NCBI RefSeq assembly: GCF_900215435.1
Contig: NZ_OCMY01000001.1
Span: 4,340,001 to 4,404,000, forward strand
Direction of reading: 5' to 3'
Source: Candidatus Pantoea floridensis
Lineage (GTDB): Bacteria; Pseudomonadota; Gammaproteobacteria; Enterobacterales; Enterobacteriaceae
Length of the DNA: 64,000 bases
A model generated the notes under the pieces. It made no database searches. It saw only the letters and a program-made list of their open reading frames with translations, and was not told the DNA's origin. Of this stretch, positions 1-8,215 are shown piece after piece; the first letter of the stretch is position 1, and each line of letters begins with the position of its first letter. Position numbers and translations under genes: made by a program.

Positions 1-204
1 GATTTGGAGTGAGAATGTATCGACATCAGGCAATGTTCCTAAAAACATTTGTGGAGACCCGGCATAATTTTGAAACGTTGCGTAGGGATAGGTTGGTTTT
101 TCAGGTTTATTGGCAAAATCATAAAATCTCAAAATCTTTGGTCCCAATAAACTCAAAACTTTCGGATCGTTGAATACAACCTCAAATATGGGCGCACCCA
201 TCAT
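1..204 (-). CDS. Tail completion/terminator protein, DUF3168-like (3' end off the window)
   Basis: Sixty-eight N-terminal residues are visible and the gene continues past position 1. It starts at an ATG that overlaps the TGA of the upstream tail gene (ATGA), as in HK97-type connector operons. The pattern 'PTYPYATFQNYAGSPQ' followed by 'DVDTFSLQI' is typical of the DUF3168 tail-terminator family, which caps the tail tube at the head-tail joint. The identification rests on this short N-terminus and on gene order (connector, head closure, gp10-like, this gene). Confidence 0.6.
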   Translation of the reverse strand, partial: MMGAPIFEVVFNDPKVLSLLGPKILRFYDFANKPEKPTYPYATFQNYAGSPQMFLGTLPDVDTFSLQI

Positions 205-686
205 GACGGGTTACTCCTCTTTTGAGCGCGTTTGATTGCTCTGTCTAAGGATTTCTCATATTCTGTCGAAAACGTATGTAGAACATCATTGAGACTCGCC
301 TCCATAGCAGGACGCATAATCGGCCTTGCCTGCATTTTCTCTGTCCCAAACTCAAGCAGACGCCAATGAGGAGTAGGCGCGTTCTCACTCAAATCAGGAT
401 GATTCTGAAGCACTGCTCCGTGTAAAACGCCGATCCTGAAAGCGATGTTCCCATTTTGCCGGAACTCACGTCCGTTCCATCTGAGAGCAATGTTATCTTC
501 GATAGATCGACCTGTATGAGGGTCATCAAATCTGGCGGCGTTCTGCTTAGCACGATTAACAATGATCATCCCAGCTTTACGCAACGCGGCGCGACCGCCT
601 CGACGACGAACATCATCGCTCACCTCAAAAAGCTTACCTAACAGAGAATCCACGCCGATTATTGAAAAATCCAGACCATCAGCCAT
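201..686 (-). CDS. HK97 gp10-like minor tail/tail-completion protein
   Basis: A 161-residue protein of the HK97 gp10 family, which acts in joining tail to head. Family features are the early 'GGRAALRKAGMIIVNRAKQNAAR' type helix (quoted segment: 'ALRKAGMIIVNRAKQNA') and the C-terminal 'LLEFGTEKMQARPIMRPAME' motif, nearly invariant in this family. I take the ATG at 686, with AAGGTG seven bases upstream, over a GTG nine bases earlier. It overlaps the end of the head-closure gene by eight bases and the next tail gene by four, so translation is probably coupled. Confidence 0.8.
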   Translation of the reverse strand: MADGLDFSIIGVDSLLGKLFEVSDDVRRRGGRAALRKAGMIIVNRAKQNAARFDDPHTGRSIEDNIALRWNGREFRQNGNIAFRIGVLHGAVLQNHPDLSENAPTPHWRLLEFGTEKMQARPIMRPAMEASLNDVLHTFSTEYEKSLDRAIKRAQKRSNPS

Positions 687-1011
687 TATTAACACCTTCT
701 GTGCATGGAAGTGTCAAATAATCGAGACCAGACCAAAGATCGGGCAAAATTGCTGCAATGTTATAAATCTGACCACGGAACAGAATTCGCCAATCGCTGT
801 TAACATCATCACGATAACGAATAGTAATGCGAACCCGAATCTCAGATTGAATCGCATTGGCAGCGATGAATTCTCGTCCTGAAAGTGGAGCTACCTCTGC
901 CCAGACTGAAGCCTGAGTTTCCCAAATTTCAGTGATTTCACCTGTCACCGGATCCTGAACATCCTCATGCGACTGGAGATCAATCTTGTGTTTCAAAATT
1001 CCGGCCCGCAT
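679..1011 (-). CDS. Head-tail adaptor / head closure protein
   Basis: A protein of about 110 residues with the phage head-tail adaptor signature: 'RAGILKHKIDLQ' at the N-terminus, 'EIWETQASVWAEVAPLSGREF' type segment in the middle (visible core 'WAEVAPLSGREF'), and 'YRDDVNSDWRILFRGQIYNI' near the C-terminus. These proteins plug the portal-connector channel. The ATG at 1011 is preferred; a GTG at 1014 is in frame. It lies between the gp6-like connector and the gp10-like protein, as in HK97. Confidence 0.8.
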   Translation of the reverse strand: MRAGILKHKIDLQSHEDVQDPVTGEITEIWETQASVWAEVAPLSGREFIAANAIQSEIRVRITIRYRDDVNSDWRILFRGQIYNIAAILPDLWSGLDYLTLPCTEGVNNG

Positions 1012-1014
1012 CAC

Positions 1015-1188
1015 TCATCCTCGCGGCTTGCCGTTCAGATAAGTCTGAGTGGCATGTTCAACTTCTTCAGCGATTAACGAATCATAAATAACCGCAACAA
1101 GACTTTCGTTCGATTCAGCGAGTCGTGTGATTGCTTCTGTCTGCGCTTTTATCGCCTCGATCAGTTTTTCTTCCAAATGCTCTCTCAT
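1015..1188 (-). CDS. Small phage protein, 57 aa
   Basis: Reading begins MREHLEEKLIEAIKAQ and ends NGKPRG. The protein is a charged, helical small polypeptide with no recognisable domain. Its stop lies just ahead of the start of the adaptor gene, so it fits tightly in the head-tail operon. It overlaps the 3' half of the CxxC small gene in another frame. Such short helical proteins are common at this position in HK97-like phages, but I cannot assign a role. Confidence 0.5.
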   Translation of the reverse strand: MREHLEEKLIEAIKAQTEAITRLAESNESLVAVIYDSLIAEEVEHATQTYLNGKPRG

Positions 1189-1249
1189 AGGCTAAACGGG
1201 CCATTTTCTTGATCCACGCTCGACGCGCAGCACAACCTGAACAGGCCAT
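1115..1249 (-). CDS. Small CxxC phage protein, 44 aa
   Basis: Begins MACSGCAARRAWIKKMARLA and ends DRSNHTTR. The N-terminal Cys-x-x-Cys followed by ARR and WIKK is a recurring pattern of a tiny protein found between the connector and adaptor genes of HK97-type phages, which is why I call it real. Its last third overlaps the 57-aa gene in a different frame. It may bind a metal through the two cysteines, but that is inference from only one CxxC. Confidence 0.5.
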   Translation of the reverse strand: MACSGCAARRAWIKKMARLAYERAFGRKTDRGDKSADRSNHTTR

Positions 1250-1258
1250 TACCGTTCC

Positions 1259-1588
1259 TCATATGATGGTGGGTTTTCGAAGTGAATAAATCAGGCTGGT
1301 GACAGTAAAGGGAAGATAACCCTGATGATATGTCGTTTCCTCTTCCCCATTTCGGACCCGATCTAAAATTCCCACGAGTAATAATGTTGCCATTTTAACC
1401 CGGTCAAGTTCATTAGTTCCCTCTATCACCTCTCCATCATCATCAACCAGGACATCGCGAGAACTCTGGATGTAATCAAGAATGCTGGCACTGGCTGAAT
1501 AGATTTTTTGCTGAAGTTCATCATCACCCGCCGTTGTATCAATGCGAAGATGAGCCTTAGCCTCATCGAGTGTCACGAAAGCAATCAT
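1259..1588 (-). CDS. gp6-like head-tail connector protein
   Basis: A 109-residue protein of the HK97 gp6 connector family, which forms the ring below the portal. The N-terminus 'MIAFVTLDEAKAHLRIDTTAGDDELQQKI' type start (visible: 'LDEAKAHLRIDTTAGDDE') followed by 'ASASILDYIQ' is the standard signature. Its ATG overlaps the portal stop by four bases, giving translational coupling. It is the first connector gene after the portal, as expected. Confidence 0.85.
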   Translation of the reverse strand: MIAFVTLDEAKAHLRIDTTAGDDELQQKIYSASASILDYIQSSRDVLVDDDGEVIEGTNELDRVKMATLLLVGILDRVRNGEEETTYHQGYLPFTVTSLIYSLRKPTII

Positions 1589-4500
1589 TCACGAGATCTC
1601 CCGTCACGGCCTCTTTTCACTGCAAGACGCCAGCCAGAAGAACCGATGTCGTTTGGCCGGTCGCTGGTTTCTTCAAAACAATGCCAGATGGAACCACCGA
1701 ACGTTACACAGTCGCCAGGATAATATTTGGTGCCAGAATGATAAACATCCCGATAAATCATCACCGGAATATCAAAACCGCGTTCTTCAGTTTCACCGTT
1801 CGATTTCGATAGGGTAACTTTGAAATGACGATCATCAGAAACCGTTACGTCAATGTCTTTGAGACCATTCAAAACACATTCAAAACCGCTTAATCCCGCT
1901 GTGTTCTGATATGCTCGCCACAAGCCTCCGTTATGTATGGCATAGGTTCCGCGAGGATAGCTTTTATTCACATCAATTTGAGGGATGACCTCAATTTGAA
2001 GTCCGTCTTTCCCGTCCTGGCCATTTGAGGGTTCAGGAATATGAATCCCTGTCATCGCCTTTTCTACCGCCTGAGAAACCAATTCGTCAAAATCTGGAAG
2101 AGGTATCTTTTCAGGTTCTGGCAAGCGAATTTGTGAAACTGCCTCTGAGATTAACGCTTTGATGTCCGGCAAAGGTTCGGGTTCTTTCGGCTGCGGGATC
2201 TTAATTGCATCAATCGCCTTTCGAACCATTTCACCGATATCGGGCAAAGGCTCAGGTTCAGGCATCGGATATTCCGAAACCGCCCTTTCAAGTAACATGG
2301 CGATGTCCGGCAACGGTTCAGGTTCTTTCGGTTGTGGGATCTCAATCGACTCAACCGCCTCTTTCACCATTTGCTGAATATCAGGAAGAGGTTCTGGATC
2401 TTTTGGCTCAGGCAACTGAATTTCAGAGACCGCATCCTGAATCATTTTGTGAAAATCAGGAATTGCAACTGGTTCAGGTTTAGGTAACTCAATCTGAGCA
2501 ACTTCAGAACGAACTAGTGCCTGGATGTCAGGCAATGGTTGAGGCTCAGGAAGCTCAAGATTTTTAATCGCCTCCTCCACCAGCTGCTTCACGTCAGGGA
2601 TCGGAATCTCTATGCGCCCAATCGCCTCGCGAATTAACTGGCCAATGTCAGGCAACGGCTCGGGTTTGGGAAATTTGATGTTAGCAATTGCCGATTTAAT
2701 GATTTCCCTGAAATCAGGCATAGGCTGAGGTTTCGGGATCTCAATCTTACTGACCATATCCTTCACCATTGCTTCAATATCAGGTAATGGCTCAGGCTGA
2801 GGAATATCGATTCCATTCACAGCCTCAAAAATCATTTTCTTAATATCCGGTAAGGGTTCCGGTTCAGGTAAAGTGATTTCAGAAACAGCTTTTTTCACTA
2901 ATTCCGTTATATCAGGCAATGGCTCAGGTTCAGGGATCACAATCTGACTGACGGCATCAGCGATCATTTGTTTAATGTCGGGAAGTGGTTCAGGTTCGGG
3001 GATTGAGATTTCTGAAAACGCTTTTTTCACCATGCCATCAATATCAGGAAGCGGTTCAGGTGTGGGAAGAATCAGCCTGGCCACGACCTCATCAATGATT
3101 TCATTGATGTCTGGAGGAATGACAGGTTCAGGTTCAGGTAAATCAATGTCACCTACGGCTTTCCTGACCATTTCAGACAAATCATCAGCAGTGGGTAAAA
3201 CTTTAACAGATTCGCTCACCTGTTCAAAAACTATGCTTTTAATATCAGGTAATGGTTCAGGTTGAGGTAAGACAATTTTACTCACTGCCTCTTTAACCAT
3301 CAAATTAACATCAGGAATTTCAGGTTGTTCAATTTGAGCGTAGACATTAGCGGCAATTGCTGATTCGTCAATTTCGCTTTTTTCAAGTTCAGTGACGCGT
3401 TCTAACAATGGGACAAGTAATTTCTCAATTTTATCGAGTGAATCAGAAAATTTTTTACCCTCTTCCATTTGCTTATTAATCACTTCTTCCTGAATGTCAA
3501 TAATATTTTCTTTTTCTGATAGTAGATTATCGAATTCCCCTTTTAATTCCTCGGTTGCCTCTTTCAAACGATTATCTATCGATTGCCGGATGATTTCCGC
3601 AAACCCTCGTTCTCGTTCTGTAATCATAGGAGCTTCCGTGAATAAATTTGGTTGCGTTGTTATCAGTTCGGTAAAGGCTCGGGCATCATCTGAAGAGGGA
3701 GGCTGATTAGGATCATTCCCTGGTGTTGGATTCGGATCGTCATCAGTCTGTGTAGTGGTGTCAGTTGAGGTCTCGCCGGTAGAAAATGGGTTATCCTGAG
3801 CATCACGTTTTGCGAGTGCTGCGAGAGAATAGTTTTGTTGTTGAAGATAAGGTGTGTCACCCCCTTCAACAGGTTGCATATTCTCCTTAATACGCGCCTC
3901 ATTCGGTGCAAGAAAACCTGAGCCGATTCCGTCACCATAGGATTTATATCGTGCTGCTGTGTCCATCCTGAGGAGACGCGAATGATCGAACTCAACACAG
4001 GTTTGTTCATCAAGGTCGAACGTGTCAGCAATCAACCCTTCAATCGCTGTCATGTGGACCTGTAGACACTGCGAGTAATACGCCTGTTCAAGTGCTTCGA
4101 TGTTGTTATATGAGGGGGTCTGACCTGTATCGATTTTATAAAGTGGAACTCGGAAGGTTGAGGCCACGAGCTGGTTTGAGAGATTGAGTTGTTCCACCAG
4201 CTGCGAATCAGTCGCAGTCTGAGAGATAACATTGAACGTTGCTCCATCAGCGAGTAACGCAGTTTTCCCGGCATTCTCACCTGTATAACCTGAGTTCCAG
4301 TTATCTTTGATTTCTTTGGCTTTGTCCTGGTCAACAGAGCCGGGAACGGTAATGATCCCTCCAGGCTTGCCACCATTTTTGAAAGTATGGGCTGAATTTC
4401 TCAGCATTGCCTCTCCACCAATCGCCGCAAGACCGGAGGCATAAACAGGTGAAAGGCCGCAAAGAGGATGAAAAAAGGTGTTGAATCGATCATGGATAAG

Positions 4501-5016
4501 CTCTCGGGCTGGGACATATAAGCTCCCAGGAAGACCGTTGAGTTCATCAGTCAAAATCGAATAGAAAATTTCTCCGTCATCAGAGATATATGGGATGACA
4601 CGACGAGGATCCAGAACCCTGAGCTGCTGAACACGATCACCGGCATCACGCAGTTTCAAAATATAAGCGTTGCCATGCGCAAGTTTTGAAATCATCCAGA
4701 GTTCAAAGAACTGCATCGATGTTTGATAGAAATTCGGTTTAAGAAGCAAAGGAGATAATTGAGGATTATTCCCCCTAACCCAAATGCCGTTAGATTGACG
4801 GCGTTTTACCGTCATTGGCATTTTTGCTATATCAGCTGAAATTAATGAAATACAACTAAAAATAGCCGGGTAAGCCAAAACACTATCAAGGTGAATTTCA
4901 ATATTTTGTTGCCAGGCTCCAGCATAGGGTTCAAGAATCCGACTCCATGCACCCGAATTAATTGAATGTAGGGCTTTCTTTTCTTCCTTTGCTTTTCTGC
5001 GAAGAAAATTAAACAT
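1585..5016 (-). CDS. HK97-family portal protein with giant repeat arm and C-terminal binding-type domain
   Basis: Residues 1 to about 410 are a normal HK97-type portal, which forms the dodecameric DNA gate (visible 'AYPAIFSCISLISADIAKMP', 'DPRRVIPY', 'RVPLYKIDTG', 'NNIEALEQAYY'). A low-complexity Asp/Pro/Thr linker follows, then a predicted coiled coil around 470-560. About 19 imperfect 22-residue units come next, each a short amphipathic helix plus a 'PEPEPLPDI' linker. The last 150 residues carry a 'GQDGKDG' turn and two aromatic 'Y.G....GG.WR/WHC' modules like carbohydrate-binding (chitin-binding type) modules. Total 1143 aa against roughly 400-450 for typical family members. It lies after the capsid gene rather than before it. 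The portal call is firm; the role of the extension is unknown. Confidence 0.9.
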   Translation of the reverse strand: MFNFLRRKAKEEKKALHSINSGAWSRILEPYAGAWQQNIEIHLDSVLAYPAIFSCISLISADIAKMPMTVKRRQSNGIWVRGNNPQLSPLLLKPNFYQTSMQFFELWMISKLAHGNAYILKLRDAGDRVQQLRVLDPRRVIPYISDDGEIFYSILTDELNGLPGSLYVPARELIHDRFNTFFHPLCGLSPVYASGLAAIGGEAMLRNSAHTFKNGGKPGGIITVPGSVDQDKAKEIKDNWNSGYTGENAGKTALLADGATFNVISQTATDSQLVEQLNLSNQLVASTFRVPLYKIDTGQTPSYNNIEALEQAYYSQCLQVHMTAIEGLIADTFDLDEQTCVEFDHSRLLRMDTAARYKSYGDGIGSGFLAPNEARIKENMQPVEGGDTPYLQQQNYSLAALAKRDAQDNPFSTGETSTDTTTQTDDDPNPTPGNDPNQPPSSDDARAFTELITTQPNLFTEAPMITERERGFAEIIRQSIDNRLKEATEELKGEFDNLLSEKENIIDIQEEVINKQMEEGKKFSDSLDKIEKLLVPLLERVTELEKSEIDESAIAANVYAQIEQPEIPDVNLMVKEAVSKIVLPQPEPLPDIKSIVFEQVSESVKVLPTADDLSEMVRKAVGDIDLPEPEPVIPPDINEIIDEVVARLILPTPEPLPDIDGMVKKAFSEISIPEPEPLPDIKQMIADAVSQIVIPEPEPLPDITELVKKAVSEITLPEPEPLPDIKKMIFEAVNGIDIPQPEPLPDIEAMVKDMVSKIEIPKPQPMPDFREIIKSAIANIKFPKPEPLPDIGQLIREAIGRIEIPIPDVKQLVEEAIKNLELPEPQPLPDIQALVRSEVAQIELPKPEPVAIPDFHKMIQDAVSEIQLPEPKDPEPLPDIQQMVKEAVESIEIPQPKEPEPLPDIAMLLERAVSEYPMPEPEPLPDIGEMVRKAIDAIKIPQPKEPEPLPDIKALISEAVSQIRLPEPEKIPLPDFDELVSQAVEKAMTGIHIPEPSNGQDGKDGLQIEVIPQIDVNKSYPRGTYAIHNGGLWRAYQNTAGLSGFECVLNGLKDIDVTVSDDRHFKVTLSKSNGETEERGFDIPVMIYRDVYHSGTKYYPGDCVTFGGSIWHCFEETSDRPNDIGSSGWRLAVKRGRDGRSRE
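2030..3330 (-). repeat. Tandem 66-bp coding repeats in the portal gene
   Basis: About 19 imperfect units of roughly 66 bp, encoding a helix of the type 'MVKKAVSEI' followed by 'PEPEPLPDI'. The DNA copies have diverged strongly while the protein pattern is kept, so this looks like an old expansion held by selection on the protein rather than a recent slippage array. Some units carry insertions (for example KDP or KEP before EPLPDI). Long plus-strand frames through this stretch are artefacts of the periodic codons. Confidence 0.9.
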
Positions 5017-5034
5017 CGATGGAACCCCTTCAGA

Positions 5035-5196
5035 TCACATAACTTTCTTTGGTCTGCCTCGGGTTTTCTTTTCTACATTAAGCAGAATTTCGACAAGGCC
5101 AGCTAATTCAAGGACCATTGCATGATCGCTACGTATAAATTTCTTTTGTCCTGCATAACTATCATGCGTATTTTTTAAATATCTTACTGGGACCAT
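5035..5196 (-). CDS. Small basic phage protein, 53 aa
   Basis: Begins MVPVRYLKNTHDSYAGQKKF and ends TRGRPKKVM. The C-terminal TRGRPKK is an AT-hook-like basic tail. It lies between the capsid gene and the portal gene, directly after the capsid terminator, and its stop is 18 bases before the portal start, so it leads the portal-connector block. The middle ('SDHAMVLELAGLVEIL') looks helical. Function unknown; a minor head or DNA-binding protein is possible. Confidence 0.55.
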   Translation of the reverse strand: MVPVRYLKNTHDSYAGQKKFIRSDHAMVLELAGLVEILLNVEKKTRGRPKKVM

Positions 5197-5199
5197 GAT

Positions 5200-5223
5200 A
5201 AAAAAGACGGGGCGAACCCCGTC
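5200..5223 (-). terminator. Intrinsic terminator after the capsid gene
   Basis: On the minus strand a 7-bp G+C-rich stem (GACGGGG/CCCCGTC, tetraloop TTCG) is followed by a run of six T. It sits inside the late operon between capsid and portal. Q-modified polymerase would be expected to read through it. Confidence 0.8.
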
Positions 5224-5230
5224 TATCTCC

Positions 5231-7201
5231 TTAGCTGCCCGCTGTTACGCTGTAGTCAACGCCAGTGATGATTGAAACAGCCGCATCGCGGCGACGTTGC
5301 CAGTTGATCCAGCGTTCAGCACGAACAGCAACGCTGTTTGTCTGGAACATGCTTACCAGTTCAATCGGTGCCGGGGTGAGGGAATCGTGAGTTGGTGTGC
5401 TTTGCATTTCCAGAGACGCTTCAGTTGAAATGTCGATAGCAACACCACCATCATCAGCCAGATAGATGTTTGGCGCATCCACCAGGATCAGAGAGTCGTC
5501 GATATATTGACTCACCAGAACAGGAAGACCGTTGAACGTACCGCCGAACATGGTCATGTCAGGATATTCACGCTGACCGAGTGCGTTTTTACGCTGTGAA
5601 AGCGTCAGTGCGGTTGTGCTGGACATCAGCCAGACAGCGCCAGTCGGTGCCAGGTTCGCTTCAATGAACACTGACAGCGCAATGTTCGCATCCTGATCAG
5701 GAACACCGGTTGATGCAGATGACGCCGCGCCATTAGTCACTGAGGCCGGAGAAACACCATCAACAGCGGTTTTCGTCGGATCAATGAAGTCGGTGTCCAG
5801 ACGTTCAACCACGGCATCGGCCAGAGACTGACGAACAAGGGAATCGGCTGATGGAGTTGAAAGACGAATGACTTCGTCAGTCAGAACCGCAATGGCTGCG
5901 ACTTTGGTGAATCCCAGCGTGACTTGACTGAAGTCGAAGCTGGTCAGTGGCTTAGCTTTACCCTCACCTACCCAGTTCGCCGCGCCGCCTGAAGTCTGGC
6001 CTTTGATACGAACGTTGAACGGAATACGGGTAAAGCCGGGAATACCATTCGCACCGAAACGACCGATGATTGTTTGAGGACGAAGGAACTCGATGAAATC
6101 AGCCGTGTAATCCTGAACTGTTACCAGATTTCCGGCCCAGTTCGGATCAGTCGTTGACCCTGCACTGATCAGATCCTTCATAACACTCTGAAGCTTGATG
6201 TCGTCGGGATATTGATGTTTTGCCAGGAATGCTGCTTCTGATTTCATGCCTTTCGCGGCGGCGAGAAGTTTGGTCATTCGGGCAAAACCAATACCCGGTT
6301 CAAGTTTTTTTTCAACATGAATGATTGAAGGTGCCTGGACCGATTTCACCGTTGTCACCGTGTCGCCTCCTGCGGCCGGTTGAACGGGTTTTGCTGTTGA
6401 GGCTTTCTGAGATTCCAGCTCGCGAAGGCGTGAAAGGTGAGCATCGACACTTTTCACCTCAGAAGTGATTTCGTCGTACTTTTCAGTTTCCTCTTCATCC
6501 AGAGTACGGCCATCTTTAAAAGCCTTTTCCATTACCTCAGCGCGTTCAGCGTCCAGTGATGCACGTTTCATTTCGAAAGATTTAATTTGTTCGCCAATAT
6601 TCATCTTATTTCCTTCATTCTTTCTGATTGACTTAGTTACAGGTGCTGAAACGCCAGCTTTTTTCTTGAGGTGAACAACTCGGGGATTGTTGTTGGGAGG
6701 AGAAACTGGGTTGCCAGACGCGGCGCGTAACTCCTGGTCGATACTTTTAACGGTTGAGATCGTTCCCTCAGCGTTTGCCGGTACGGTCACAACTGAAAGT
6801 TCGTACCACTCCCATGATGAAAATCGGATACCGCCATCATCAATAAAGGCGTATTCGATAGGTCTGAAACCGATAGAAAGCCCTTTCACCAATCCGAGCC
6901 GGATGGATTGCCAGGCTTCATCCAGACGCGCCGCGAGCTGACTGGGAGCATCAGCGCGAGCGAGCTGGGCTTTTATTTCAATTCCATCGTCCGTGACACG
7001 AGCGGATGTCACCTCCCCAATCGGGGATAGATGGTCGTGTTGCCAGAGCAAAGGGATCGGTAATTTGAACTGAGCGCCGTCAGGCATGACGACATCACCA
7101 TAACGATCCGGGGTAGGCGTTGTTGCCACGCCTGTTATTTGCCTGGTGTTCTCATTGACTGCTTTAAGTTGCAACAAACTGACGGCGCGTTGATGTTCCA
7201 T
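5231..7201 (-). CDS. Prohead protease fused to HK97-type major capsid protein
   Basis: A 656-residue fusion. Residues about 1-170 are an HK97 prohead protease (visible 'GVATTPTPDRYGDVV', 'PLLWQHDH', 'VKGLSIGFRP', 'YELSVVTVPANAEG', with His and Ser of the usual catalytic set). A basic linker leads to a scaffold-like delta region ('KMNIGEQIKSFEMKRASLD' onward, helical) and then the HK97-fold capsid ('NLVTVQDYTADFIEFLRP', 'ANWVGEGKAKP', 'VLTDEVIRLS', 'SVAVRAERWINWQRRR'). I chose the ATG at 7201, with CTGGAG upstream, over 7252 because the longer start would translate through a terminator hairpin. Fusion makes protease and capsid equimolar. Gene order is reversed relative to the usual portal-protease-capsid. 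Confidence 0.92.
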   Translation of the reverse strand: MEHQRAVSLLQLKAVNENTRQITGVATTPTPDRYGDVVMPDGAQFKLPIPLLWQHDHLSPIGEVTSARVTDDGIEIKAQLARADAPSQLAARLDEAWQSIRLGLVKGLSIGFRPIEYAFIDDGGIRFSSWEWYELSVVTVPANAEGTISTVKSIDQELRAASGNPVSPPNNNPRVVHLKKKAGVSAPVTKSIRKNEGNKMNIGEQIKSFEMKRASLDAERAEVMEKAFKDGRTLDEEETEKYDEITSEVKSVDAHLSRLRELESQKASTAKPVQPAAGGDTVTTVKSVQAPSIIHVEKKLEPGIGFARMTKLLAAAKGMKSEAAFLAKHQYPDDIKLQSVMKDLISAGSTTDPNWAGNLVTVQDYTADFIEFLRPQTIIGRFGANGIPGFTRIPFNVRIKGQTSGGAANWVGEGKAKPLTSFDFSQVTLGFTKVAAIAVLTDEVIRLSTPSADSLVRQSLADAVVERLDTDFIDPTKTAVDGVSPASVTNGAASSASTGVPDQDANIALSVFIEANLAPTGAVWLMSSTTALTLSQRKNALGQREYPDMTMFGGTFNGLPVLVSQYIDDSLILVDAPNIYLADDGGVAIDISTEASLEMQSTPTHDSLTPAPIELVSMFQTNSVAVRAERWINWQRRRDAAVSIITGVDYSVTAGS

Positions 7202-7218
7202 CGCCAGACTCCAGACAC

Positions 7219-7241
7219 AAAAAAAGCCCGAAGACGGGCTT
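7219..7241 (-). terminator. Intrinsic terminator upstream of the capsid gene
   Basis: Minus strand stem AGCCCG/CGGGCT with a TCTT loop, followed by seven T. It lies just before the capsid gene's ribosome-binding site, so basal late transcription would stop before capsid synthesis unless antiterminated. Confidence 0.75.
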
Positions 7242-7322
7242 ACTTTGTTCATTTTTTGAGAAATGGATTTGTTAAGGTGCGAGCTTATTTATTAAGAACA
7301 CCATTAACTAACGAGTAAGAAA

Positions 7323-7460
7323 TTGGATAAAACACAAAAAAAACAGAAGGTAAGCTATTCAGAGGATTCGTTTCAGAGGTGGAATGAATTTAAACAAATT
7401 TTACTCGCGATTGTCGTTCTTCTCGTTACATTCGCGACCCTTTGTCTCTTAAAAACCTAA
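7323..7460 (+). CDS. Small single-span membrane protein, 45 aa
   Basis: Starts at a TTG (L/MDKTQKKQKVSYSEDSF) and ends CLLKT. The N-terminal half is charged and the C-terminal half (QILLAIVVLLVTFATLCLL) is one transmembrane helix, giving a likely N-in topology. Its stop codon overlaps the ribosome-binding site TAAGGAG of the thioesterase gene, so the two are likely co-transcribed on the strand opposite to the virion genes. No family recognised. The start codon is the weak point. Confidence 0.5.
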   Translation: MDKTQKKQKVSYSEDSFQRWNEFKQILLAIVVLLVTFATLCLLKT

Positions 7461-7466
7461 GGAGTA

Positions 7467-7850
7467 ATGATGTTTTCTAAATCATATGCTGTCGATCCTC
7501 AGCACATTGACTTTCAAGGGGTAATGGATGGCCTGTTTTATCCCTTTTATTTTGAATGGGCGCGTCATGCCTACTTCAGCGAAGAGTTCGGAATCAATCT
7601 TGATCAACTTTTTGAACTAGGTCATATGTATGTCGTTTTAGAATACAGGATGAAATTCAAGAAAAGTGTTCATCGAAATGAAACGGTCGTCATCACTTGT
7701 CATGTTGAAAAACATGAAAAACCGACTCGTGTCAATGTGGTTCAGAAAATGTTCGTCGATGGGGTCATTGCGGCTGAGGGAAATTTTGTTTGTACTTGCA
7801 TGATCAAAGGTCGCCCAAGTATTCCCCAAGTCATCAAGAATTTGATTTAA
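7467..7850 (+). CDS. Hot-dog fold acyl-CoA thioesterase (4-hydroxybenzoyl-CoA thioesterase type)
   Basis: A 127-residue protein with the N-terminal pattern of the YbgC/4-hydroxybenzoyl-CoA thioesterase family: a D-x-Q-H-I-D-F-Q-G-V segment, then 'YFEWARHAYFSEEFG'. This is the usual 'D....G.v....Y..y...aR..ff' catalytic helix region, and the beta-sheet follows ('EYRMKFKKSVHRNETVVI'). Such enzymes hydrolyse acyl-CoA or acyl-ACP thioesters. A second ATG at 7470 is better spaced from the ribosome-binding site. It is cargo inside the phage late region, on the opposite strand to the capsid and terminase genes. Substrate cannot be told from sequence. Confidence 0.8.
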   Translation: MMFSKSYAVDPQHIDFQGVMDGLFYPFYFEWARHAYFSEEFGINLDQLFELGHMYVVLEYRMKFKKSVHRNETVVITCHVEKHEKPTRVNVVQKMFVDGVIAAEGNFVCTCMIKGRPSIPQVIKNLI

Positions 7851-7857
7851 AAATTTT

Positions 7858-7885
7858 GGGCGATCTGATCGCCCTCCCACTCTTT
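7858..7885 (+). terminator. Possible weak terminator after the thioesterase
   Basis: Stem GGGCGAT/ATCGCCC with a 3-base loop, followed by TCCCACTCTTTTC on the plus strand. The T tract is interrupted, so termination may be partial and the next gene could be read through. Confidence 0.4.
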
Positions 7886-7908
7886 TCAAAGAACTTTAGA
7901 GAAAGATA

Positions 7909-8187
7909 ATGATTAAAAAATTAGTTGAAAAGATTAAGACTTTTATTCTAAATGGCAGTAAGTATAAAGAAGTTGACGGCATTCGTTATTACATTATCGG
8001 AAGTCATAAAGCAAAAGTTGTTTATGATGAACATCTCGGGTTTTATGTTGGAGATTTTGTCGAAATGCGCGCAATGACTTCCTTTTATGCCTATTATGAA
8101 CAGGATATTCACAGCGCAGGTAATGAAGCGCTCAGAAACTATTTATGTTATTGCGAGAAAAATGATCTTAATCCGATGAAGGAATAA
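7909..8187 (+). CDS. Unknown protein, 92 aa
   Basis: A 92-residue protein (starts MIKKLVEKIKTFILNG, preceded by GAGAAAG) that I do not recognise. It has a basic amphipathic N-terminus, a beta-rich middle ('IRYYIIGSHKAKVVYDEHLGFYVGDFVEM') and a helical C-terminus ending in a short tail with two cysteine/tyrosine residues ('YLCYCEKNDL'). It lies downstream of the thioesterase and ends at a strong bidirectional terminator, so it appears to be the last gene of this plus-strand cargo block. Confidence 0.6.
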   Translation: MIKKLVEKIKTFILNGSKYKEVDGIRYYIIGSHKAKVVYDEHLGFYVGDFVEMRAMTSFYAYYEQDIHSAGNEALRNYLCYCEKNDLNPMKE

Positions 8188-8190
8188 ATA

Positions 8191-8215
8191 AAGGAGCCGC
8201 AAGGCTCCTTATTAT
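8191..8215. terminator. Bidirectional terminator between convergent cargo genes
   Basis: Perfect 8-bp stem AAGGAGCC/GGCTCCTT with a GCAA loop, followed on the plus strand by ATTATTTA and shared by two convergent genes whose ends flank it within a few bases. Confidence 0.7.

Noticed and set aside
2159..3265. Long plus-strand frames rich in Ser-Gly across the portal repeats
   Set aside because: They follow only from the periodic Pro/Glu codons of the portal on the opposite strand and lack start signals.
2030..3330. Regular repeats that could suggest a CRISPR array
   Set aside because: Repeats are imperfect, in frame, encode a protein pattern, and have no unique spacers or cas genes.
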